DNA of 14,354 nucleotides from NCBI GenBank assembly GCA_035528375.1, contig DATKYS010000143.1, positions 1 through 14,354 of the forward strand, in the 5' to 3' direction. The stretch comes from a bacterium (GTDB lineage: Bacteria; RBG-13-66-14). Of this stretch, positions 6,357-14,320 are shown piece after piece. Below the pieces are notes generated by a model that was not told where the DNA came from, did not search any database, and saw only the letters and a program-made list of their open reading frames with translations. Positions within the stretch are counted from its first letter, which is position 1; each line of letters opens with the position of its first letter. Both the position numbers and the translations under genes were made by a program.

Positions 6357-7103
6357 ATGCCGCTCTTTAAGACCGAGGCCCTCGTCTTGGCGGCCCGCCC
6401 CCTGGGCGACACGGAAAAAATAGTCACCCTCCTCACGCCGAAGCTGGGGGTCATCCGCGCCGTGGCCAAGGGGGCCCGCCGGCCCAAGAGCCGTCTGGCC
6501 GGCGGCACGGTGGCCTACCGGGTCATCGAGGCTCTCGTTTACCGGAAGGAGGGCCGCGAGCTCGACTTCCTCTCCGAGGCGCACGTTCTTTCGGGCGCCC
6601 CCCGCATCGGGAGCGACTGGCGGCTCTTCCTCCACGCCGGCACACTGGCCGAGGTGGCCCTGGCCGCGGGCGAGGATTGCTACCAGCTCCTGCGGACCGC
6701 GCTCGAACTGCTCGAGGGCGGCATAGACCCCCGCCCGGCATCACTGTTCTTTTTCAAGAGCCTGCTAAAGGCCCAGGGGCTGTGGCCCGATTTCTCCCGT
6801 TGCGCCGCCTGCGACGACAACCTGACCGGCGGGGCGGCGGTGGACGTGGCGGGCGGCCGCGTTTTGTGCCGCGGGCACCGGCGTGAGGGGCACCTGCCGC
6901 TCAACGCGGGCGGCGTCCGGCTCCTCGAAGGGATAGAGCGCCGGGCGGTTCTCAAGGGCCGCCACGACGCCGACGTTCTCTCGGGCGCGCTCAGGGTCTC
7001 GCTTTCGCTGATCGAATACCACTTCGATCTCCGGCTGCGCTCCACGGATCTTTTAACGGGCGCCGAAGGTCTCCTCGGACGGACGGCCGAGGTTCGACGC
7101 TGA
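6357..7103 (+). CDS. recO: DNA repair protein RecO
   Basis: A 248-residue protein, normal for RecO, which anneals single strands and works with RecR (and RecF) to load RecA at gaps. Seen: the N-terminal OB-fold signature KTEALVLAARPLGDTEKIV at residues 5-23, LGVIRAVAKGARRPKSR at 30-46, then the helical domain with a zinc motif. C149-x2-C152 and C171-x2-H174 could form a CCCH zinc site in place of the four-cysteine version seen in some RecO proteins. The C-terminus (LLTGAEGL) is also typical. ATG 6357 is chosen because it opens directly on the conserved domain and has AGG 6 nt upstream; the open frame extends back into the tRNA and cannot all be coding. The gap gene follows after 12 bp, so recO is probably co-transcribed with gap and the lipid genes. 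Confidence 0.93.
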   Translation: MPLFKTEALVLAARPLGDTEKIVTLLTPKLGVIRAVAKGARRPKSRLAGGTVAYRVIEALVYRKEGRELDFLSEAHVLSGAPRIGSDWRLFLHAGTLAEVALAAGEDCYQLLRTALELLEGGIDPRPASLFFFKSLLKAQGLWPDFSRCAACDDNLTGGAAVDVAGGRVLCRGHRREGHLPLNAGGVRLLEGIERRAVLKGRHDADVLSGALRVSLSLIEYHFDLRLRSTDLLTGAEGLLGRTAEVRR

Positions 7104-8102
<999 letters not shown>

Positions 8103-8107
8103 GCGGA

Positions 8108-8719
8108 ATGGTATTCTGGCGGGAATGGCTGAGGGGGGCCTTTCGGTTCCTCTTCGGGTGGCCGGCGCGGCTCCTGGCCGGGCTGAAGGTCTCGCCGTCG
8201 GCCCTGACGCTCTGCGGCCTTCTGGCGAGCCTGGGCGCCGGATTCCTCTTCGCCCTGGGCGCTCTCCCGGGCGCCGCATGGCTTCTGTTGCTCGCCGGAT
8301 TCTTCGACATGACCGACGGGCAGGTGGCCCGGCTGCGCGGTCTGGAATCCAAGCGCGGGGCCTACCTGGACAGCTTCACCGACCGCTGGGCGGACGGGGC
8401 GGTCCTGGCGGGCGTCGCGTACCTCACGGCCCAGCGGGGGGATTTACTCTATCTGGCGTTCACCCTGGCGGCCCTGGTCGGCTCGCTCACCGTCAGCTAC
8501 GCCAAGGCCCGCGCCGAGAGCCTCGCCCTGGAGTGCAGGGTCGGGTTCTGGGAGCGACCGGAGCGGATGGTGCTCCTTTTGATCGGCGGGTTCGCGGGTT
8601 ATACTGTGCTCAAGATTTGTGTTATTATCCTCGCGGTGGGGACATTCTGCACCGCCATCCGCCGCCTCGCGTACACCCTGGCGAGGCTGTCGGAGACCGA
8701 CGCGAAGGGCGGGGAGTGA
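8108..8719 (+). CDS. CDP-alcohol phosphatidyltransferase, probable phosphatidylinositol-phosphate synthase
   Basis: A 203-residue membrane protein with about six hydrophobic segments. It carries the complete family motif D-G-x2-A-R-x8-G-x3-D-x3-D, with D67, D70, G71, A74, R75, G84, D88 and D92, which binds the metal ions and the CDP-alcohol. After it come S130-Y-A-K133-A-R135-A-E and E149-R-P-E-R153. From memory, this pair of motifs marks the bacterial phosphatidylinositol-phosphate synthases and archaeal archaetidylinositol-phosphate synthases, in which Ser, Lys and Arg contact the inositol phosphate. The predicted reaction is CDP-diacylglycerol plus inositol 3-phosphate to phosphatidylinositol phosphate plus CMP. 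The neighbouring ino1, 48 bp downstream, would supply that substrate. No separate phosphatase is encoded nearby. A general phosphatidylglycerophosphate synthase is the main alternative. The start ATG 8108 has only a poor ribosome site (AGGCGG one base away), and its spacing from gap suggests coupled translation. Confidence 0.83.
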   Translation: MVFWREWLRGAFRFLFGWPARLLAGLKVSPSALTLCGLLASLGAGFLFALGALPGAAWLLLLAGFFDMTDGQVARLRGLESKRGAYLDSFTDRWADGAVLAGVAYLTAQRGDLLYLAFTLAALVGSLTVSYAKARAESLALECRVGFWERPERMVLLLIGGFAGYTVLKICVIILAVGTFCTAIRRLAYTLARLSETDAKGGE

Positions 8720-8767
8720 TCCCGGTTTAGTGTACCTTTTTATCGCAGCACAAGGGGGTGCGCCCTG

Positions 8768-9904
8768 ATGGCCGGCGAGGTCAGAGTTGCCGTTGTCGGG
8801 GTGGGCAATTGCGCCAGCTCCCTCATCCAGGGCGTCTGGTTCTACCGGGAAGCGTTGGACGACGCGCTGGTGCCGGGCCTGATGCACGTCAACCTGGGCG
8901 GATACCACGTCCGGGACATCCGCTTCGTCGCCGCCTTCGACGTGAACGCCGACAAGGTCGGCCGCGACCTCTCCGAGGCCATCTTCGCCCCGCCCAACAA
9001 CACCTTCCGCTTCACCGACCCCCCCACCCTGGGAACCCAGGTCCAGCAAGGCCCCCTCCTCGACGGCATCGGGAAGTACCTCCGCGACATCGTCCCCCTG
9101 GCCACGGGCGAGCCGGTGGACGTCGCCGCGACGCTGAGGGAATCGGGCGCCGAAATTTTGCTCAACTACCTCCCCGTGGGCAGCGAGAAGGCCACCCGCT
9201 TCTACATCAACGAGGCCCTGAAGGCCGACGTGGCCGTCGTCAACTGCGTGCCGGTATTCATCGCCTCCACCGGCGAGTGGCACACACGCTTCGCCTCCAA
9301 GGGGCTCCCCCTCATCGGCGACGACGTGAAGAGCCAGGTCGGGGCCACCATCATCCACCGCATCCTGGCCAAGCTCTTCGAGGACCGCGGGGTGTTGCTC
9401 AAGCGTACCAGCCAGCTCAACGTCGGGGGCAACTCCGATTTCCTCAACATGCTCGAGCGGGAGCGCCTCGAGAGCAAGCGCATCTCCAAGACCCAGTCGG
9501 TGACCAGCAACATCTCCCAACACCCCGGCGACGACAACATCCACATCGGCCCCTCGGACTACGTCCCCTGGCTCAAGGACCGGAAGTGGGCCCACATCCG
9601 CCTCGAGGGCGAGGCCTTCGGCTCGGTGCCCCTCAACCTGGAGCTCAAGCTGGAGGTCTGGGATTCGCCCAATTCCGCCGGCGTGGTCATTGACGCCGTC
9701 CGCTGCGCCAAGCTGGCCCTGGACGCCGGTGTGGGAGGCGTCCTGGAAGGACCGTCTGCCTACTTTATGAAGTCGCCACCAGCGCAGCACTCCGACGACG
9801 TTGCTCGGAACATGGTCGAGGAGTTCATCGCGACGTACGCGAAGTCGAAGTCGAAACCGGCCAAGCCCTCCGCCAAGGCCGGCGTCCCGACCAAGACCCG
9901 TTGA
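8768..9904 (+). CDS. ino1: Inositol-3-phosphate synthase (Ino1)
   Basis: A 378-residue protein that cyclises D-glucose 6-phosphate to 1L-myo-inositol 3-phosphate with bound NAD. It has the short bacterial and archaeal length, well below the roughly 510-550 residues of eukaryotic enzymes. Seen: the NAD-binding [13 protein letters not shown] at residues 7-19; [49 protein letters not shown]; the conserved E-S-K-R-I-S-K-T; and [18 protein letters not shown]. These are the core active-site segments of the family. The last 25 residues are a basic Lys/Pro/Ala tail beyond the conserved fold. AGGGGGTG precedes the ATG by 7 nt, a strong site. The gene lies directly after the predicted inositol-phosphate-using synthase, and its TGA overlaps the TTG of the next gene by four bases (TTGA). 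Confidence 0.95.
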   Translation: MAGEVRVAVVGVGNCASSLIQGVWFYREALDDALVPGLMHVNLGGYHVRDIRFVAAFDVNADKVGRDLSEAIFAPPNNTFRFTDPPTLGTQVQQGPLLDGIGKYLRDIVPLATGEPVDVAATLRESGAEILLNYLPVGSEKATRFYINEALKADVAVVNCVPVFIASTGEWHTRFASKGLPLIGDDVKSQVGATIIHRILAKLFEDRGVLLKRTSQLNVGGNSDFLNMLERERLESKRISKTQSVTSNISQHPGDDNIHIGPSDYVPWLKDRKWAHIRLEGEAFGSVPLNLELKLEVWDSPNSAGVVIDAVRCAKLALDAGVGGVLEGPSAYFMKSPPAQHSDDVARNMVEEFIATYAKSKSKPAKPSAKAGVPTKTR

Positions 9905-10608
9905 GCGGCACCCGGTCGCTGCCCGGGCACTGCGTGAACCATACCGATCGCCCCGCCGTCGCCGGATGCCGGCACTGCGGGGATTTTCTGTGCGCCGAGT
10001 GCGTCTCGGCGGGCGTAGACGGGGTATGCGCGGTCTGCGCGGGGGCGGGCAGCGATAACCCGGCGGCCCTCTGGGAACGCAGGAGGAGCGCGGGCGGTTT
10101 CTTTAAAATATTCTGGGGCGTTCTCCACGGGCCGGAAAAATTCTTCGGCGGAATGCCGCACGGGCGGGGCGCCTGGTACGCCTACCTCTACGCCGGAATC
10201 ATTCTTCTCGTATCGGCGCTTTTGACTACCGGGATGACCTGGCTCGTCGGGGGCGGGCCCTTCCCCTGGTACGTCGCGCTCAACGCGCCGGGGCTGGCCG
10301 GGCTCCTCCTCCTCGACGCCGCCGCCCTCTTCGGCCTGGGGCGGCTGTACCAGCGCAGGCTCTCCTTCCGGGACATCCTGCGCGTCGCGGCCTACGGCGC
10401 CACGGCCTACATCGTCCTTTTCATCCCCGTCTTCGGACCGCTCCTGGTTCTGGCCCTGAGCCTGGTCTACCTGACCCTGGGGGCCCACCGCGGCCTGCAC
10501 CTGGGCGTCGCCCAGTCGCTATCCCTGGCCCTGCTGCCGGTCCTCATCCGCCTCGGCGCGGTCTGGATCATCTACGGCGACCGCTTCTGGGAGCTCGTCG
10601 CCGGCTAA
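9901..10608 (+). CDS. B-box-type zinc finger plus Yip1-domain membrane protein
   Basis: A 235-residue protein. Residues 11-46 hold four metal-ligand pairs: C11-x2-H14, C23-x2-C26, C31-x2-C34 and C43-x2-C46, the pattern of the B-box-like zinc fingers found at the N-terminus of many bacterial membrane proteins. After a linker, about four to five hydrophobic segments follow (roughly 94-116, 125-147, 162-176, 178-195 and 203-222), with the layout of the Yip1 domain. The TTG at 9901 is chosen because the next in-frame start (GTG 9934) would delete C11, the first ligand of the finger; it also gives a 4-bp overlap with ino1, suggesting coupled translation. The function is unknown. Bacterial Yip1-like proteins are uncharacterised membrane proteins, and a link to inositol lipids is only suggested by position. 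It is the last gene before a hairpin terminator. Confidence 0.85.
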   Translation: MSGTRSLPGHCVNHTDRPAVAGCRHCGDFLCAECVSAGVDGVCAVCAGAGSDNPAALWERRRSAGGFFKIFWGVLHGPEKFFGGMPHGRGAWYAYLYAGIILLVSALLTTGMTWLVGGGPFPWYVALNAPGLAGLLLLDAAALFGLGRLYQRRLSFRDILRVAAYGATAYIVLFIPVFGPLLVLALSLVYLTLGAHRGLHLGVAQSLSLALLPVLIRLGAVWIIYGDRFWELVAG

Positions 10609-10634
10609 GGCGCGCCTTTTAAGGCGAGCCTTTT
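10609..10634 (+). terminator. Rho-independent terminator after the recO-gap-ino1 run
   Basis: GGCGCGCC (10609-10616) pairs with GGCGAGCC (10623-10630) with one G-A mismatch, around a TTTTAA loop, followed by TTTT. It starts right after the stop of the Yip1 protein. The T-run is short, so termination may be partial. Confidence 0.6.
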
Positions 10635-10662
10635 GACCCTGGTCTCGGGAACGATTATCTCC

Positions 10663-10668
10663 TATAAT
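10663..10668 (+). promoter_or_regulatory. Probable -10 element for the PorV-like gene
   Basis: TATAAT is a perfect -10 hexamer, 27 nt upstream of the ATG at 10696. A TTGACC at 10633-10638 resembles a -35, but the 24-bp spacing is too long, and the correctly spaced hexamer (TGGTCT, 10640-10645) is poor. This could be a promoter relying on an activator or on the -10 alone. Confidence 0.45.
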
Positions 10669-10695
10669 AGGGATGTGGACGCCCGGGAGGTTCTG

Positions 10696-11616
10696 ATGAA
10701 AACCCGCTGGTTGATTTTTGTGGTACTGCTGACGGCGGTGGCCGCGATGGCCGCCGAAGAGGACGCCGGAACGGCCTGCTTTCCCTTCCTTCGGCTCGGG
10801 GTCGGGGCGCGGTCCCTGGCGCTCGGGGAAGCCTTCGTCGCCGACGCCCGGGATGCCGAGGCCGCGGTTCTCAACCCGGCGCTTTTATCGAAGAACCGCC
10901 GCCACGCCGTCACCTTCACCCACGACGAGTACCTGGCCGACCTCACCTTCGAGTTCGGCGCCTACGCCTTCCCTGTGGCAGGGGGCGAGGCCGGGAGCAT
11001 CGCCGTCGCTGCCCGCTACATCTCCTACGGCACCCTGCAGGGCTACGATGAGTACGGCGTGCCAACGGCGGAGTTTCCCGCGGCGGACCTGGCGGCCGGC
11101 GTGTCCTACGGGATCGAGCTCTTCCAGGGCTTCGGCGCCGGGGCGACGGTGAACTACATCTACTCGCGCATTGACGACGTCAACACCTCGACCGTCGCCT
11201 TCGACCTGGGGCTCTCGTACCAGCCCCTGAACGCCCTCCGCCTCGGTTTCACCGCCGCCAACCTCGGGCCCGACGTCAAGTACGTGAGCCTGGAGAGCCC
11301 TCTCCCCGTCACGCTGCGCCTGGGCGCCGCCGGAGACGTCCTCGACCTGCCCCGGCACCGGGTCACCCTCTTCGCCGACGGGGTCTATCCCGTTTACGCC
11401 AAACCCTACGGGGCCTTCGGCCTCGAGTACACCATGTTCGACCTGGTGAGCTTCCGGGGCGGTTACCGGCTGGGGCACGACACGGCCACCTTCTCCTTCG
11501 GCGTCGGCTTCCAGTTCGCCCTGTGGGAATCGGTGCTCTTGAATCTGGACTACGCCTACGCAGACTACGGCGACCTCGACGCCACCCATCTCTTCACATT
11601 GGGGCTCTTAATCTAG
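10696..11616 (+). CDS. PorV/PorQ-family outer-membrane beta-barrel protein
   Basis: A 306-residue protein with a signal peptide (Lys2, Arg4, hydrophobic 5-17, likely cut after Ala20). The mature start has FPFLRLGVGARSLALGEAFVADARDAEAAVLNPALL, the hallmark of PorV/PorQ proteins (F-L-r-i-g-x-G-A-R-x-x-x-x-G-E-A-F-v-A, then N-P-A). The rest is a series of amphipathic strands ending in a hydrophobic strand, TLGLLI, as in FadL-like barrels. Known: PorV and PorQ work with the type IX secretion system in Bacteroidetes, but homologues are also common in bacteria without it. No T9SS component is seen in this window. GGGAGG lies 5 nt before the ATG. The lipoprotein gene follows 14 bp later, likely in the same transcript. 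Confidence 0.88.
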   Translation: MKTRWLIFVVLLTAVAAMAAEEDAGTACFPFLRLGVGARSLALGEAFVADARDAEAAVLNPALLSKNRRHAVTFTHDEYLADLTFEFGAYAFPVAGGEAGSIAVAARYISYGTLQGYDEYGVPTAEFPAADLAAGVSYGIELFQGFGAGATVNYIYSRIDDVNTSTVAFDLGLSYQPLNALRLGFTAANLGPDVKYVSLESPLPVTLRLGAAGDVLDLPRHRVTLFADGVYPVYAKPYGAFGLEYTMFDLVSFRGGYRLGHDTATFSFGVGFQFALWESVLLNLDYAYADYGDLDATHLFTLGLLI

Positions 11617-11630
11617 CCCGAGGAAATGAC

Positions 11631-12620
11631 ATGAAACGCTCAATGCTTCTCGCCTTCCTGACGCCGCTCGCGGCGATTCTCCTCGCCCTCGGTTGCGACA
11701 CCCCCGCCGACGGCGGACAACATCAACCCCCGGTCAATACCACGGAATACGTGGCCGACAAGATGAACGACCGCATCGTCATGCTGGACTCCGAGGGGAA
11801 CACCGCGGGTTTCTACGAGTTCGTCACCCGGCCCACCGACGTGTCCCTCTTCCCCGGGGTGGACGCCCTGTGGATTGCCGACTATTCGGGGGACCGGGTG
11901 GTCAGGCTCGACCTGGACCTGGGCTTCGTCGCCGCCACCGAGGACGGCCTGTTGAACGACCCCATCGCCGTGTCTGTCACCGCGGACAAGGAGTGCTGGG
12001 TTGCCGACCGGGTCAACCACGCCTTCGTGCGCCTCAGCTCCTGGGCCGGAGAGCTGGGCCGCGTGACGGTGGACGGACCCACCCGCTGCGTGGCCTGGGA
12101 CGAGGCGAACGGCTACTGCTGGTGCGCCGACGAGGACGGAAACCTCTACGCCTTCGACGCCGACCTCACCGGCGACGGAACCTCCGCCGACGCACGGGTC
12201 ACCGTCACCGGTCTGGGCGTCGTTCGCGGCCTGGCGGTGGATCCGGACGGGGACCGCGTCTGGTTCAGCGACAGTGCGGGCGACCGCGTCTTCTGCCTGG
12301 ATTCCGACGGCGGCATTTCCTTCACCGCCACCGACATCGAAGACCCCCGGGGGCTGTCCCTGGACTCCGACGGCGACTGCTGGGTCGCGGCGCGGGGAGG
12401 GTCGGTGCTGCTCCTCGACGCCGGGGACGGGGCGGTGCTGGAGAGCTACGAGGACCTGAACGGGCCGGTGGACGTCTCAGCCGAGCCGGGCGGCGGGGTC
12501 TGGGTGGTGGAGGAAACAGGGGGCAAGGCGAAGCTCCTCCGGGACGGCGACACCGTCCTGACCGCGGAGGGGTTCTCCTCCCCGGCGGCCGTCGTGGTGT
12601 ACGACCCCAAGCTCTGGTAG
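11631..12620 (+). CDS. Beta-propeller (NHL-like) lipoprotein
   Basis: A 329-residue protein with a lipoprotein signal peptide: Lys2, Arg3, hydrophobic 5-21, then C22 preceded by L-A-L-G. The -2 residue Leu is less usual than Ala or Ser but within the relaxed lipobox rule. After a short Pro/Gln-rich linker come about six blade-like repeats of about 40-45 residues with the pattern W-x-A-D / r-V-x-R-L-D, for example ALWIADYSGDRVVRLD, CWVADRVNHAFVRL, YCWCADEDGNLYAFD, VWFSDSAGDRVFCLD and VWVVEETGG. These match NHL or Vgb-lyase-type propellers. No enzymatic residues stand out, so a binding or structural surface role is likely. The start has a GAGG ribosome site. It lies immediately downstream of the PorV-like gene and is likely to be displayed in the same envelope. 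Confidence 0.85.
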   Translation: MKRSMLLAFLTPLAAILLALGCDTPADGGQHQPPVNTTEYVADKMNDRIVMLDSEGNTAGFYEFVTRPTDVSLFPGVDALWIADYSGDRVVRLDLDLGFVAATEDGLLNDPIAVSVTADKECWVADRVNHAFVRLSSWAGELGRVTVDGPTRCVAWDEANGYCWCADEDGNLYAFDADLTGDGTSADARVTVTGLGVVRGLAVDPDGDRVWFSDSAGDRVFCLDSDGGISFTATDIEDPRGLSLDSDGDCWVAARGGSVLLLDAGDGAVLESYEDLNGPVDVSAEPGGGVWVVEETGGKAKLLRDGDTVLTAEGFSSPAAVVVYDPKLW

Positions 12621-12669
12621 GGAGAAACCAGCCCGGGCGCCGCAGTTTTTAACGAGATTGACCCGTTTT

Positions 12670-12687
12670 CGGCAACGGTCGTTGCCG
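12670..12687. other. Hairpin upstream of the GH114 gene
   Basis: CGGCAAC (12670-12676) and GTTGCCG (12681-12687) form a perfect 7-bp stem with a GGTC loop. No T-run follows, so it is not a classic terminator. It stands next to the palindrome at 12693-12712, making a two-hairpin tract 50 nt after the propeller gene. It may stabilise the upstream message. Confidence 0.4.
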
Positions 12688-12692
12688 TTAGG

Positions 12693-12712
12693 CAAGGGGT
12701 TTAAACCCCTTG
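12693..12712. repeat. REP-like palindrome, copy 2
   Basis: CAAGGGGTTTAAACCCCTTG is a perfect 20-bp palindrome. It matches the sequence at 4028-4047 at 19 of 20 positions. It ends 12 nt before the ATG of the GH114 gene, so in RNA it would form a stem close to that gene's ribosome site. Confidence 0.65.
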
Positions 12713-12724
12713 TCTGGGATTGAG

Positions 12725-13654
12725 ATGAAGCTAAAAAAAAAGGTCTCCGTAGCGGCGGTCCTCATCGGCGCCTTCCTCGCCGTCGGTTGCACCGGCCCGA
12801 CCGGGGGCGAAGGCTTAAATCCGGCCGACGTGAACGACTGGGTCTACCAGCTCGTGGACGTGGACCTCGGAGAGCTCGGCGCCAGCGCCTTCGACCTGGT
12901 GGTGATGGATTACTCCTCCGACGGCACCGAGACCGGCGAATGGACGGCGGCGGAGATAGACGGGCTGCGCGACCGCGGCGGGGACCAGCCCAAGATAGCC
13001 CTGGCCTACCTCTCCATCGGCGAGGCCGAGGATTACCGCTGGTACTGGCAACCGGACTGGGAGCCGGGGAACCCCGACTGGCTGGGAGACGAGAACCCCG
13101 ACTGGCCGGGTAACTACCTGGTGCGCTTCTGGGACCCCCAGTGGCAGGCCATCGTCTACGCCTACCTGGATAAAATCATCGCTCAGGGCTTCGACGGCGT
13201 GTACCTGGACAAGCTGGACTCCTGCTGGGACCTGGAGGACGAGCGGGAGAGCGCGCCGGCGGACATGGTCGCCTTCGCGAAGGCCATCTCCGACTACGGC
13301 GAATCGAAGCACAACGACTTCGTCTGCATCGTCCAGAACGCCGCCGCCCTGGCCGACGAATTCCCCGAGCACCCGACCAACGTGGACGGCATCGGGCAGG
13401 AGGAGCTCTTCTTCTTCGCCACCGACGACCCCCGTCCGGAGGAATCGGGCGACGACGAGGGCCGCCTCGAGCTGGAGGGCTACCTCGACCTCTTCCTGGA
13501 CGCGGGCGGAATAGTGCTTACCGTGGACTACTGCGACGACCCGACCAACGTGGACTGCGTCTACCAGAGATCGGGCGGCCGAGGGTACGTGCCCTACTGC
13601 ACCACGGTGGAGCTGGACGAGCTGCGGGTCAACCCCGGCCACGAGCCGGACTGA
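12725..13654 (+). CDS. GH114-like (TM1410/MJ1477-type) endo-alpha-1,4-polygalactosaminidase family lipoprotein
   Basis: A 309-residue exported lipoprotein: basic KLKKK, hydrophobic 7-20, C22 as lipid site (preceded by L-A-V-G). The mature part has the family hallmarks: MDYSSDG at 61-67 (candidate catalytic D62), YLSIGEAEDYRWYW at 95-108, the WLG-x-NP-x-WPGNY segment at 119-131, and GFDGVYLDKLDS at 155-166 (D162 and D165 as candidate acids). This matches the TM1410/MJ1477 family, a barrel related to GH114. In older databases homologues are wrongly labelled as cysteinyl-tRNA synthetase-like. Characterised GH114 members cleave galactosaminogalactan-type polymers, but the substrate here is unknown. 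The ribosome site is weak and lies next to the palindrome. The next gene, the cyclase, begins inside its stop codon (TGATG). Confidence 0.87.
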   Translation: MKLKKKVSVAAVLIGAFLAVGCTGPTGGEGLNPADVNDWVYQLVDVDLGELGASAFDLVVMDYSSDGTETGEWTAAEIDGLRDRGGDQPKIALAYLSIGEAEDYRWYWQPDWEPGNPDWLGDENPDWPGNYLVRFWDPQWQAIVYAYLDKIIAQGFDGVYLDKLDSCWDLEDERESAPADMVAFAKAISDYGESKHNDFVCIVQNAAALADEFPEHPTNVDGIGQEELFFFATDDPRPEESGDDEGRLELEGYLDLFLDAGGIVLTVDYCDDPTNVDCVYQRSGGRGYVPYCTTVELDELRVNPGHEPD

Positions 13655-14268
13655 TGCGCGTCATAGACATCACTCGCCCGCTGGAAGGCGCGGTCCCCTG
13701 GCCCGGCGAGAGGGGCCTGGAACGCGCTCTCACCAAAACACACGCCCGCGACGGCTGGGAGACCTCGGAGCTTCACCTATGTAGCCACCTGGGCACCCAC
13801 GTGGACGCCCCGGCCCATCTTTTTCCCGACGGGAAACGCCTAGGGCGGCTGACCCTCGACCCCTTCGTCGGACCGGCGCTCGTGGTGGACTGCGGCGACG
13901 CGAGGGTGGTCGGCCCCGAAGCCCTGCCGATTGAAAAGATAAAAACCGGCGACCGGATCCTGTTGAAAACCGCCAACTCCGCCCGCCGGGGGGGCGGATT
14001 CTTCGAGGATTTTTGTTACCCCGGCGGGGACGCCGTCCGGCTCCTCGTCGAGCGTGGGATAAGCCTGTTGGGCGTGGACGGGCCCAGCGTGGACGGCTTC
14101 GAGAAAGAACCGGTGGTCCACCGCTTGCTCTTCGAAAGGGACATCCCCGCCCTGGAGGGGCTGGACCTCTCGGACGTCGCGCCGGGTCGGTACACCCTGG
14201 TCTGCCTGCCGCTCAAAATAGAGGAAGCTGAGGGCGCCCCCTGCCGGGCGGTGCTGCTGGAAGGTTGA
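13654..14268 (+). CDS. Cyclase / kynurenine formamidase-like (KynB-type) metal-dependent hydrolase
   Basis: A 204-residue protein, typical for the family. Seen: VPWPGE at residues 14-19, the metal-site motif SHLGTHVDAPAHL at 44-56 with H45, H49, D51 and H55 as likely ligands, the GVDGPSVDGF segment, and a C-terminal DLSDVAPGRYTLVCLPLKI followed by GAPCRAVL. These match the HxGTHxDxPxH family that includes bacterial kynurenine formamidase, which hydrolyses N-formylkynurenine, and related cyclases. No tryptophan-degradation genes are adjacent, so the substrate is unknown. Its ATG shares one base with the stop of the GH114 gene, so translation is probably coupled. It has no signal peptide and should be cytoplasmic, unlike its exported partner. 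A hairpin terminator follows at 14293. Confidence 0.9.
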   Translation: MRVIDITRPLEGAVPWPGERGLERALTKTHARDGWETSELHLCSHLGTHVDAPAHLFPDGKRLGRLTLDPFVGPALVVDCGDARVVGPEALPIEKIKTGDRILLKTANSARRGGGFFEDFCYPGGDAVRLLVERGISLLGVDGPSVDGFEKEPVVHRLLFERDIPALEGLDLSDVAPGRYTLVCLPLKIEEAEGAPCRAVLLEG

Positions 14269-14292
14269 CCACCAACGCACACTAAAATGTAG

Positions 14293-14320
14293 GGCGGGGA
14301 CTTCAGTCCCCGCCGTTTTT
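14293..14320 (+). terminator. Rho-independent terminator after the cyclase gene
   Basis: GGCGGGGAC (14293-14301) pairs with GTCCCCGCC (14306-14314), a 9-bp GC-rich stem with a TTCA loop (the closing T-A can also pair), followed by GTTTTT. It lies 25 bp after the cyclase stop. Because the stem is a long GC-rich palindrome, it may also belong to a dispersed repeat class. Confidence 0.75.

Noticed and set aside
8598-8628. TATACT and TTATTATC as promoter elements for ino1
   Set aside because: They lie inside the transmembrane coding part of the phosphatidyltransferase, where AT-rich codons are expected, and no matching -35 is seen.
8444-9790. 448-codon minus-strand ORF opposite ino1
   Set aside because: ino1 on the plus strand has every family motif; the antisense translation is low-complexity Gly/Val/Asp/His.
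9934-10608. GTG 9934 as the start of the zinc finger/Yip1 protein
   Set aside because: It would remove C11, the first ligand of the C-x2-H pair, and has no better ribosome site than the TTG overlapping ino1.
12815-13642. 275-codon minus-strand ORF opposite the GH114-type gene
   Set aside because: The plus strand has a signal peptide and clear TM1410/GH114 motifs; the antisense frame is Val/His/Gly-rich shadow.
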